A stretch of 64,000 nt of DNA from Achatina immaculata (lineage: Eukaryota > Mollusca > Gastropoda > Stylommatophora > Achatinidae). The first letter of the stretch is position 1, and every line of letters begins with the position of its first letter. The stretch lies in NCBI GenBank assembly GCA_009760885.1, contig CM019719.1, positions 24,450,084-24,514,083 of the forward strand, given 5' to 3'. The position numbers and the translations under genes were made by a program. Shown one piece after another: positions 1 through 12,800 of this stretch. The notes under the pieces were generated by a model. It made no database searches, was not told the DNA's origin, and saw nothing but the letters and a program-made list of their open reading frames with translations.

Positions 1-709
1 ATTTATGAGCCCAAACCTGGTACAAGGAAAAGTGCAAGAAGAGAAAACTATGGGGTACACTTTAAGAACCCCTGATGGCAATGAGATTCATGGAAGGAAC
101 CTGTCCCTTTGTCTAGATGACTCAGCATAATAAGCTGAAGATGAAAGAAGAATGCTATCAGAGACTGCAGAATATGATCATGCACCAAGTTATTTTCACT
201 TGGCAAGCCTCTAATAACAAAAAGAATCTTAATTTGATAAGGCTAAGGCGGGTTAAACAAAACCAAGTTAACATAATAAACTGTATCACACAATATGAGC
301 TTCCTAATATCTTTAGACAACACCAAAACACGACTTCAGAAACCCAGATGCAGTATAATAGATCAGGCAGTCAAAGAACTGAAAGGACTGGACTACTGTT
401 TAGGCACTTTAAAGGTTTTATGTACTACTGTACAGAAGAACATACACTGTACTCTGTATTACATATACTGTAATATTAGATTATATACAAGATAACAGTG
501 GGATATCTGAATGCTCTTCATGAAATTTTTAAAGTAACACATGAACAGCTAAGTTTCTGTAATATACTTCATGAAATAAACCCATTTAATGTGATAACCC
601 ACAAAATCACTTATCTACAGAAAGTTTGGGTTTTTTTTTTTTGGGGGGGGGGGGACAGAAATACAAAATGGCATTTATTTTGAACTGCAGATAGACTGGA
701 ACATCTTAC
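1..709. other. ALG1 intron 11 (partial), no exon found
   Basis: I looked on the minus strand for the expected continuation (CLHELVKHEENGL-like) and found none, so the remaining exons lie to the left of the window. The only striking feature is a T-run followed by a G-run at about 631-655. Confidence 0.6.
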
Positions 710-824
710 CAGTGGAAGTTTACAGCACAAACTGGCAAGCCACATCCAAACATGTCCACCACCTTCATTGGAAGGTCCAGCCCACTGGAAGACTTGTGCA
801 GGCACACACCAATGTCTGCTGATG
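710..824 (-). CDS. ALG1: ALG1 exon 11
   Basis: The acceptor is ATTGCCAG|CATCAG and the donor CACTG|GTAAGA. Its 115 nt encode [20 protein letters not shown], then [17 protein letters not shown], the highly conserved donor-binding segment. It ends in phase 2 with TG; the next exon should begin with a base giving Cys or Trp, and is not found in 1-709. Confidence 0.95.
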
Positions 825-3800
825 CTGGCAATACATAGAATGGTGGATACCTGATAAACTAACAAATAAAGACTTAATTTTCTGCAGCAGGAACTATAAC
901 TTTTATGTTAACATACAAAAATTACAAACATGCATATCTCATCTTGGAAAGTCAGGTACACACAAAAAAATCAGTGTAAATAAGAATAAAGCTACACAAC
1001 TTTCAACTGTGTTTGGCAAATAAGATTGCTACATGGCTAGCCAAGACAATATCCCATGATGCCCTTGGAAATAAGATGTTCCACTACTTCAGCATGGCCA
1101 GATAGACAAAGATAAACACGTTTCACATTGTGATGGAGGCTTTAAAGAAGACTGCTTTTTTTATTAACTCTTTAGGGTTTTTTTTAAAATGCATCACTTT
1201 ACTTGTGGTGAGTTATTTTCACAAAAGAAAAAGTTGGACACATAACAGTTATAAAAATAGATAAAGATTTACTGTACAGAAATAAAAATTTCTTGACATA
1301 GCTTAATGATTATAGTGAAAGTGGCGGCAATGTTGATGATGGTTATTGTGGTACAATTATGGTGAAAGTAAAGGCGATTGCAAGTGGTAATGATGATTAT
1401 AATGATGATGATGATAAAGGTGGTAGTAACTCAGATGGTATTATGATGATGATGATGAAGGTGGTAGTAACTGATGGTATGATGATGATGGTGTTAGTAA
1501 TTCTGATGGTATGATGATGGTAGTGGTAGTAACTCTGATGGTATGATGATCCTGATGTTCAAATGAACAGCTTCTGTTTATTAAACTACAGAGCAATGTC
1601 ACCCCACATTTCTTGCAGAAATATCACATTTTTCTGTGGTCCTGAATGTTGGTCTGGAATGTTGTGCCCATTCTTGGATACATAAATTCAGGTGCAGTGT
1701 CAAAAGTTTTAGTATTGTCATCATCATAAACTGAAGAATCTAAATTGTCTGCTGTCCACATAAGCAGAACCATCAGTGCCATCATGTAACATGTCACTGT
1801 CTCTGAAATGACTGCCTTTACTGCAACAAATCAGTGTTCTCAGCATAACATAGCACAGCTATATTTGTTTTGACCTGCTTGTTAAATATGACACTCCAGC
1901 AGCTTCCCACGATATCTGATACTAACTGGGTCAGCCACTGAGAAAACACATGTTAACATTTTGAAAGTGCATCAGTATATAACCAGCGAGTTAACTCAGG
2001 GAGAACGTTATATGAGTGACAAGCACACATAAGACAACTTTGGGAAATGCTAAAGGGTTAAAAAACATACTGGTGAAATATGCCTAAACCGGCTTAACCC
2101 AGGGATGAAACCTGATGATTACTCATGACACAGTACCTCCGTTCTAGAGGTTGGTCACGTCCTAATCACGACCATGCTGAGATAATACGCCTAAACTGGA
2201 AGGAAGTCACTACGATTTACTCCTTATCCAGTTCAATACTTGTGTCTTGCTACAGCTACAGCAGTGACTGTATAAAACCTATTATCTAATTACAGTGAGA
2301 CACAATGACAGTAATGCACGATTCTGACTTGAAGCTCCATCAGGAAAACACAACTTACCCAACATCACAGGGTAATCTTCAGCTGCCAGCCAGGGCAAAC
2401 AAAATCTAACTTTCTTCCATTGTCTCTCTTCAATTCTCTTACTATAATATTCCTTCTGAGGGCCTTTCCCTTTATGAGAGAGATCACAGGCAAACAAGAG
2501 ATTCTCTTGTATTCTCAAATTGGTGTTATTTTATATAATGAGGACAATACGAGAATCAACAAGAGAAGATGACAAAGGGAAAAACAGAAACAAAATGGAA
2601 TGCTTGTGATTTACTAAAAATAATCTATATACTTTAACTGTATGATTAAACTTGCCACCAATCAAATGCTGAGATAATTATTTCTGTACTGGCTCTGTTA
2701 TTTTGGCCATCAAATCTAAAACTGGTTAGGACCTGATATGTTTGTATGTGTGTGTACATGTCTGTGTATGTATATACGAGGAGCATTCAGAAAGTAAAGC
2801 ACCACATCATTTTTCTCAGGAGCTGATTATTCAAAAAGCATGAAATTTATACACAATATACATGGATATGTCTGTAAACATCGGTATTATTCAACATAAT
2901 CCCCATCAACTTGTACGGCTTTACGCCAGAGCGAAACAAGCGCATGTATTCCTAGCCCGTACCAGATTTTCTCTTGATTATGTAGCCATTTCTTCGCTGC
3001 ATGAATCTCTCCTTCGTCATCTTCAAATCTTACCCCTCAGAGTGCATCTTTAAGTGGACCAAACAGATGGAAATCAGAGAGTCCCAAATCGGGACTACTA
3101 TAGGGTGGATGGGGTAGTATAGTCCAACCCAATTTGGTGACTGCTTCCCGTATTGCCAGACCTGTGTGAGTGCACACACTGTCGTGAAGGAGAAGCAGGT
3201 CTGTGGATTCTTGTGTGGCTGAACTCTGTGAAAACGCTGATCGAGTTTTTTCAATGTCTTAACTCTTCCCGTGTCACAGAAAAAAATGTGGACGTTCCCG
3301 TCTGTGCCACACAAAAAGCGCGGGTCTTGATATGTATAGGGGGTATAGTTGTAAAAGTGAATGTACAAAGTATTTCCACTTTAAAAGTATACATATTATG
3401 CATGAAAATAGTTGTAAATGTAAGAAGATTTCATAAATGAAGAGTTTTTTAGGAAAAAAGAAGTAGTGTGATGTTTTTAGCTGATAAGTGTGTAGTGTTT
3501 ACCATCGGCGATGCCTAGATGTACAATGTTTACCACTGGCAACTTCCAGATCTACTTAAATTTTTGTCCAATCTAGTTGTGTGGTGGCATTCTCACTAAA
3601 ATAATGTCTGAAATAACTTTCTAACTACTTCTCTAGTCCATTTAATAGGTCTAGATGTACTTGGGATACATTCAGGAAGAGTGGTCGGGTCATAGGACAT
3701 GTCCTTATGCCTCCAAAATCACAATGAATACTGAAATTTCTCCGGTAAAACATCTATTTCGCTCAGTTGTTAGCCATGCTTTGGATAAAAAGTTTTACAA

Positions 3801-6800
3801 TAGTTTTACATTGCAACGAAACAAAATCGCTACAATGAACATGCCAGTCACTAGACTAACAGGAAGTTATCACGATATCGACTATGGCAGGGAAAGAGTT
3901 AATGTAAGCTTGCGAATTGATTGTCTCTCCTCTTGGCGTAACATCCAAAAGAATCACACCTTCAATGTCCCAAAAGACAGTGATCATGACCTTTCCAGCT
4001 GAAGGAGCTATCTTGAATTTCTTTCTTCGTGGTGACTGCGGATGATGCCACTCCATTGACTGACTTTTTGTCTCAGGTTCAAAATGATGTGCCCAGGTTT
4101 CATCACCTGTTACGATCTTAGCCAAAAAGTTCTCTCCCTCAGCATTGAAACACTCCAACAATTCAGAAGAAATTGCTTTCCTTTGCAATCGATGTTCATT
4201 TGTGAGACTTCCAGGAATCCATCTTGTGAAAACCTTAGAAAATCCAGGAGCTTTTATAACTGAATTTGCACTGCCACTGCTGACTGACAGCTTTAAGGCC
4301 AAATGTTGAGTAGTGATACACCTATCAGTAAGAATAATGCCCTCAGCGCATTTCAACATTTCTGCCTTGGTGGCTGTGGCAGGACGTCCACTGCGTGGCT
4401 GATCATGCAACTCCTTATCTCCACTTACTGATTCTTTGATTTTCTGAACCGAGCGACTGACTGTACGTGCGTGCGTGTGTGTGTGTGGGCGCGCGCACAC
4501 ACATACACAAGTGTGGAAAACAAATGTAAAACATAATCAGAACAAACTTTAATGTAGTAACAAGACAGCAACAAGGTATTTACATTTTTATTTTTCTCAA
4601 GTATAAAAAAATGGAGGAAATTAGGTAATATACCTCAGTGAAGAATGCAGAACTTAAAGTGTAAAATATAAGAACAAAAAGCAGTAACTGAACTTTCTAT
4701 CTCTATGTTTTTCTTGTCTGATGAAGGAGCAAGCTGAAGTATTACAATATTTTGTTAATCAAAGTAATTTCTTACCATATTTTAAGTTTATGGTTAAACC
4801 TTACTCTGTCATTAATGTTCCCACTAAGAAGCTGTTGTGACACTAAGAAATGACACTCTTGTGGTGGTGCAGCCTGCTTAGAAGTCTGCTTCTAAGGTCC
4901 ATTCTATGAACATTCAACCCAGACTGATACCATTTTTACAAGTTATCTGACAGAGCATTGGCTGCCATGAACTTCAAGTTTGCAGTAAGAGGTAAAACTT
5001 AATCTTAACAACTAGATCAGTTGTTCTCAACCTTTTTTCCCCATACACCCTTTTCATCATATGTCAGAATGTCATTCTTCCCTGCCCCCCCCCCCCCAGT
5101 CTAACCAGAAAAGTGCATACCAAATATGCATATAATATTTCAACAGTCACCAGTCACTTGTGAACTGTCCTTCAATTCAAAGTTGTGGGTCAGAGACCCA
5201 CCCTCCAACTGAATGTACAAATGGGTACCTGACATGCCACTGTTTGGGAAAACTGCCTACGAAGATGATGACTAGCCTGTTTGGCTAAGCACTCCGGGTT
5301 ACATTATATACCACAATGTCAGTGCATTAAGGGAAAATTTTTTTAATTTAAAATTCATCTCAATGAATAAGGCCATACCTTAGTCCACAGCAAATGAACA
5401 GGATAGAAAAAAAAAAATGTTATAACAATAACACATCAACAGTTTGATAAGATCAGGACAAGAAGATAAAGCAAATGATGAGCACAAACCTGTGATAACA
5501 CATCAACAGTTTGATAAGATCAGGGCAAGAAGATAAAGCAAATGATGAGCACAAACCTGTGATAACACATCAACAGTTCGATAAGATCAGGACAAGAAGA
5601 TAAAGCAAATGATGAGCACAAACTTGTGAAAAACACATCAACAGTTTGATAAGATCAGGACAAGAAGATAAAGCAAATGATGAGCACAAACCTGTGATAA
5701 CACATCAACAGTTTGATAAGATCAGGACAAGACGATAAAGCAAATGATGAGCACAAACCTGTGATAACACAGACTAGTTCTGGAAGAGCTATAGAACCAT
5801 CTCCTATATTATCTCTCTTGTCATATTCTGTGCACAAAATGGATGTCATGAAAAAGGAAAAAAAACTGTATCAAACAACATAATCTCTCTTTATCTCTTG
5901 TGTGTATAAAATGAATCTCTAAATTCTGAACACTTCAGGCTGATGAAGCTTTTTTTGTTTAAGATGAAAAGTCATGTTGGTAAACACATTAAGCCATTAA
6001 AAAGATATTTTTTAAATTCACAAATATGTCTGTCTCTACTCTACCCATAATGTTTATCCATGGATATAGTGTTTCTATCACATTTATATATGTCTACTGA
6101 AAAAATCAGTCAGTCAGTCAGTCATATGCATGTCCCTTGCAGAACTCTGCCTCCCTAAAAAGCTCTCCTGTAGGCCTCTTGGTTTAATGCGTCCAAAATA
6201 TTTAAGTTTTTTTTGTTTAATCCTCTTGACTAGCCAGCCTTCTTCAATATTAAGTTTTTTAGTATGAATATATTTGTTCTTTTTTGTGTCCATGATATTT
6301 GAAGAACTCTTCTGTAGCATTTACCTTCAAAGGCATTTATGTGTTTCTCAGCTGTTTTGTTAAGTGTCCGCGTCTCATAGGCATATGTTGCTATGGGAAA
6401 GATGCATGCCCTTAAAAATCTTATTTTTGTAGTTCTGTATGTTCCTCTCTACAGCTTCTTTAGTTGTTTTACTTTTAGAAGAATGATAGATGTCCTCCTT
6501 TTAATTTCCATCATTCTCCATTATTAGTTAGTAGTGATCAAAGATATTCAAAACTCTCCACTAATTCCAATTTTTCCTGATTGATACACATTTCAGCTGC
6601 CTTATTTGTTTAGTCAGTTATCATCAATTTAGTTTTCTTCGCATTAAGATAGAGGTTTTGCTCTTCACTATTCTTACGGACTGACATAATTAGTTTTTCC
6701 ACTCCTTTTTGTGTTGTGGATAGTAATACTGTGTCATCAGCATATCTAATCTCTGGTATTTCATAACCTCCAATTGTTATGGCACTGTAATATTCTTTGT

Positions 6801-9800
6801 TTACATCTTCTCTAACATTCCTCATTGTAGTTACTGAAACAATCAGATAAACATAAATATTAATAAACATGCCTGAAACAATCATGTTTATTAATACCTG
6901 TATTTATGTTTATCTGTGCAGAACTAAGCGCAACTCTTCTGCCATTTTCCTTCTTTTATCCAAGAACACAAAACATTTCTAGTCTGAAATGGCATTTGTC
7001 AATCATGTCAGATGTCCTGGGATCAGGGGTGAAGATGATGCCTGATCTGTCAAATGACCCATAGATGATAAGCTAGCACTAGGGTTGGTGAATCATAGCT
7101 GATCAAGACACTAACTCATAGATGATATGCTAGCACTAGGGTTGGTGAATCATAGCTGATCAAGACACTAACTCATAGATGATATGCTAGCACTAGGGTT
7201 GATGAATCATAGCTGATCAAGACACTAACTCATAGATGATATGCTAGCACTAGGGTTGATGAATCATAGCTGATCAAGACACTGTCCAATCTCACTGTTG
7301 GTACCCTCTGTAACAGGTCTAGCCTGGCTAACAGGGCAGGGATCACCACAGTCCCCATGGTGGTGGAGCCTGCTAACAGGGCTGGGATCACCACAGTCCC
7401 CATGGTGGTGGAGCCTGCTAACAGGGCTGGGATCACCACAGTCCCCATGGTGGTGGAGCCTGCTAAAGAAGTACTGCACACTCCCTGCTTTTTTAGCTTC
7501 ATTCAGGGCCTGAAAAAATAGCCGCCATAGTCCAAGCCCAAACCAGCATGATGTTGTGCCTGAAAACCTTCACCACATCGGCTGTAAAGAACACCAAGCT
7601 CACAGTTCCAGAAAGGTGGTGGTGATGCAGTAATAGCTGATGGAGCAGTATAGTAGTAGTCCTGAGATGAATATCAGGTAATTTAATTTTCTTTAAAACT
7701 TACTTTTCTTTTTCCTTGAAATCTGCATATAAGATATTACTTCAACTTTTCTAAAGTAAAAAAAATTATATTACATTTTTATGAAAGTTACATTAAATCT
7801 ACATAACAAAGAGGGCTGAAGCCAAGCAGACAGTCTGAGAAAGGCAACATGAGTTGCTGCAAACCTAACTCATAACTAGCACCAAAAGAAGCAGAAGTAA
7901 GACACCTACCTTCTAATGCATCCAACAAAATACCAAAATCTTCATCCTCTGAAACACATTAAAATATGAAGACACTGATATGACTATTCTATATAAACTC
8001 TGAAAAGATACTGGTGTGTACATAATAAATAACAGCATACCCATCTGAAAGGTTTTTTAATGAAACTATCTTATCTTATATCCTTCCCGTGCTGTTAAAC
8101 GTCACATAGGGCTCGCAAAGTAGTTCGCCAATTTTTCCTGTCTTCGGCGAGTCTTTCAACCTCATCAAGGGATTTTATGCCTGTTAATTTGGCCTCTCTT
8201 AACAATGACCTCTTCAGAGTTTCACGCGGTCTGCCTCTTTTTTTTTGGCCTGTTGTGTTCCACTTGATAGCTTGTTTTGGGATTCTCTGATCATTTCTTC
8301 TCATCAAGTGACCAACATATGTCCACCTCCTTTTCCTGATCACCCATGAGACTCATCTGTCATCTCTGCATTATTCTTAAATTCGTTCCACTTGATGCCA
8401 AGTATTTTCCTTAGGCATTTGTTTTCAAAAGAGTCTAATTTCTTGTCTATTTCTTTAGTTGTTTTCCAGCTTTCGCATGCATAAATGAGGCTGGATATTA
8501 CATTTGAATTGAATAGTCTTAACTTGGTTTTCGTACTTATAACTTTTGAATTCCATATGTTCTCAAGGTTCTTGAAGATCGATGCTACTTTTGCAATTCT
8601 GATTCTAACTTCCTTTCTAGTGTCACCATCCTGGTCTATGTAGCTGCCAAGGTATGCAAATTGATTGACTTCTTCAATATCTGTCCCTTCTATGTGTATT
8701 TTTTCATTTTGATTAAGGGGAATTTTCTTTTTTTTTTTGTTTTGTCCTTGTTAATTTCAAGTCCTATTTTGCTAACCAGTGAAGACAGGCTATCTGTTTT
8801 TTTCTTGCATGGAATTCACATTGTTACTGATAAGAGTTATGTCATCAGCAAAATCAAGATCTTCTAGTTGGGTCCCGTGTACCCAGTCAATACCTGTGTT
8901 GCCTGTGCAGCATTTTTTCATTATGAAGTCTGTTGTAATTCCAAAAAGTAAAGGAGACAGTATACATCCTTGTTTCACACCTGTTTCAATATGGAACCAT
9001 TCACTCATCCCTTCTTCTGTCTTGACTGCACAAACATATCCATTGTAGAAGTCCTTAATGATGTTGACAATTTTAGATGGTATTCCATATAGACTTAAAA
9101 TTCTCCATAATGAATCTCTGTGTATGCTATCAAATGCCTTTTTAAAGATATCGTTACGGAAACTCGCAGAGAAAATGAAACTATGAACAATAAAAATATT
9201 CCATAAATCTGTACTTTCACTAATTTTTTCTTTAAAGTTCTAAATTCTAGGTAATATATGAAACTGGACAAGAGGCTAACCTGGAAGCCACACCTGCTAG
9301 ACACAGAAAATAAAGCAATTAAAAAGCTGGCAGGCACAACCTGGGGAGCCAAAAGCAACATGCTAAAAAAAAGCATATGTGGGCACCATAGGGCCAACAC
9401 TGGAATATGGCATGACAGCCTGGGCCACAGCCTCCAACACAAACACCGCTGGCCTAATAAAAGTGCAAAACACAGATCTGCGGCTGATCACAGGAGGAAT
9501 GAAGAGCACTCCCATCACAGAGATGGAGAAATACACGCAAATTCAACTTCTTGAGATCAGGCGCAAAGAAAAACTAATGATCCACAAACAAAAGTTAATA
9601 CGCCTGACAACCCACCCTGTGAACAAAAGAATTCAGGAGTCAAAAAAAAAAAAAAACAGACTGAAAAGAACCAGCTTCAACCACCTGACAACACAACTCC
9701 AACACTATAAAGACCTTCCCACATCTCATGAAGAAATTGAACCACTCCAAATTGTGGAAAAGGACAGTCACTGTGAAAAGAAAAAAAGTCCTCACAGAGG

Positions 9801-12800
9801 TACCAGGCACACACAAAAAGGACTACTTAACAACACTTCAGATGAAGACACTGACCCAGGAGCTAACTGACAGCAAATACAACCCACCTGAATGGATACA
9901 TGTATACACAGATGGGTCTGTAGAAAATCAATCAATCAATCAAGTGCTGTGCTGTGTGGCGTAGGCGATCATTTCTCTCCACAATTCCATGTCTTTAGAC
10001 TTGATTATGAGATTCTGCCGGTGACTTTCTTCCCAGCCACACTGACAGCCCATCTAGTAACTTCTCTCTGTGTCTCTTCTTCCCTCAATTTTTCCAGTTG
10101 CCACAAGTGTTCCAATTTTTCCTCTTCTCAGGAAATGTCCTATGAATCTCGCTTGTCTGCCTCTGACCTTTACTACAATTTGCCTTTTAACTCCTGCCTC
10201 TCTTAAGACTTCTTCACTGGTTTTTTTGGCTGTCCATGGTACCTTCAGCATCCTCCTTATGAACCACATTTCCATGGCCTCCATTTCTCGCTGTACTCTC
10301 TTATTCATAGTCCATGATTCACACTCATAAAACAAAATTGGCTTGATGTAACATTCAAGATGTTTCTCATTTTCTGGAATGCTGACTTGGCCTGAGCACA
10401 TCTGCTTTTTATTTTGTTGTGACATTTCCCATCAGCTGTTATAACTGTTCCTAAGTACTTGAATCTATCAACTTGTTTCAGTTCTGTGCCATCGATGGTA
10501 ATGGTGCATTTTGGTGGCATTCTTTTCTTTGAAATGACCATCACTTCAGTCTTCTTTTTATTCAGTCTGAGACCTTTACTTTTACTTTCACAAACCATAT
10601 GTCCAGAAGATCCTGTATCTCCCCTTCACTTTTAGCAATCAGAACTGTGTCGTCTGCATATCTTAAGTTGTTACGGTTGTATCCACCAAATGATATTCCT
10701 GGCAAGCTCTCTATATTTCTCATTATGTTTTTGCTGTAGAAGGAGAAGTCAGGAAAAAGCAGTAAAAAAATGGAGGTGGGGGTGTTTACATAAGATACAC
10801 AGATGGGAGACAAACCAAAAAGGCCTTTGGGATGGGAAAGACTTTCTCCAACTACAGGACAGAAACAACAGCTTCCTTGAAGCCCTCAGAATGCTTAAAA
10901 CAGAAAACCCGCACCCACCCACAAAACAGCCTTCTTCACAGACTGCAGGGCACTTCTGGAATCTCTAAAAACAACAAAGAACCCACAGGCAAACATACAA
11001 GAAATCACAACAGAACTGAAGCACCTTACACTGTCAATAACTATGGCCCTATAATGGGCACCATCCCACTGTGGAATAGTTGGCAATGAAATAACTGACA
11101 GCCCATCCAAAGCTGGCAACAATCAAGATCATCCAGTAAACAACCAAGAGGTGAAAACTATAACCCATAACCAGTGCAGATCTGAATGGAATAAGCAACT
11201 GAAATGCAACAACAAACCAGATCCAATACACTAACTAGCAAACCATTCTCTTCCACCTAAGGATAGGCCACTGAAGACTACTAAGCCACCTACATCGACT
11301 TAAATGTCTCACACAAACGAGTGTCCATGTGGCAGTGGAGTCCAGACTCCAGAAAATATCCTTCAGGAGTGCCCAAACCATGCAGACCTGAGGTGTAAGA
11401 CATGGCCAGAGGACACAAGCTTGGGGCAAAAGCTTTGGGGCTCCTATCTGGATGTGGAGAGAACTGCGGGCTTTGTCAAGTCGACAGGGATCAGGATCTG
11501 ATGTGACCAACAACCTCGAACGCAGAAGCAGTAGGTCATGCTAAATCTGGAGCCTTGACTTATACAAATGCTTGGCCAGGTTAAATCAGGAGCCCTGACT
11601 TATACAGTGCTAGGTCATACTATACCTGGAGCCAACATACATGCACTAAACCATACTATACCGGGGGCTGACATATATGCACTAAGCCATACTATACCTG
11701 GAGCCCTGACATTTTTTTGTTGGGGGGGGGGGGGGGGGGGGGGGGTACAATTTATACTCTTTCTCTACAATCAATTAGATACACATCAGGGACAGCTATT
11801 CATGAGAGATATCCTGAGTCAATATACGAGACCCAATAATCAATATCCATGTTCTTAACTGAAACAGCCCAGGCTAAAGTTAATGACTTTTTTTCTACAT
11901 AATGGATTTAGTCTCAGCAGTTTAGTGAAGGGCTGAGTTGGACATAAAGTGTGTAACTTGGCAATCATCTATCTAAAAGATTAGCATTTTGATAGCTACA
12001 ATGAAAGCATATTGTTTTTAAACTGTCTTATCCTATCAATAGACAAATGTTTTTCAAACAACTACTAGCTATGCATGAGACCAACAAAACCACTCCAGCA
12101 ATGACTCACCTGTCCAGCTTGTACTGCTGACTAATATGGCTGGACGGTCATTTAGCTTGACAATCTTTCCATCACTGTTTCTTTCTGTAAACCTGGTGCA
12201 GTCGTGTGTGCGTCCCCTGAGGAATTGTAAGTGAAACAGTGGAAAAAAACAACAAAAACCCCGAGATCTCAGTTTTGCCATAAATAACATCAGCATGTCA
12301 GGAACAGTTTGAATGCTATTTAATTTCCCTTCCTGAGCATACAATATGAAGAAAATATGAAAGTTTTAGAGGCTTTTGAACAAGAGCAAGTTGATTACTC
12401 CATGTGAACCACCGAAGGTCAAGATACTGTTCTGCTTCTATATTCCCTGTGAACTGCAGCAAACAAGGATTTTATTCTGCTTCTTCTATATTTACTGTGA
12501 ACCACCGAAGGTCAAGATATTCTTCTTCTTCTGTATTCCCTGTGTACCATGGGAGCTCAAGATATTCTGATTATGTTTTATCCATATTCCCTGTGTACCA
12601 TGGGAGCTCAAGATATTCTGATTATGTTTTATCCATATTCCCTGTGTACCATGGGAGCTCAAGATATTCTGATTATGTTTTATCCATATTCCCTGTGTAC
12701 CATGGAAGCTCAAGATATTCTGATTATGTTTTATCCATATTCCCTGTGTACCATGGAAGGTAAAGATTTTGTTTTGTTTTTTTCTATAGTCCCTGTGAAC

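Noticed and set aside
3903..4500. Long open frame as a SETMAR-like host gene
   Set aside because: It has only mariner transposase motifs, no SET domain, and is broken by a MITE and frameshifts.
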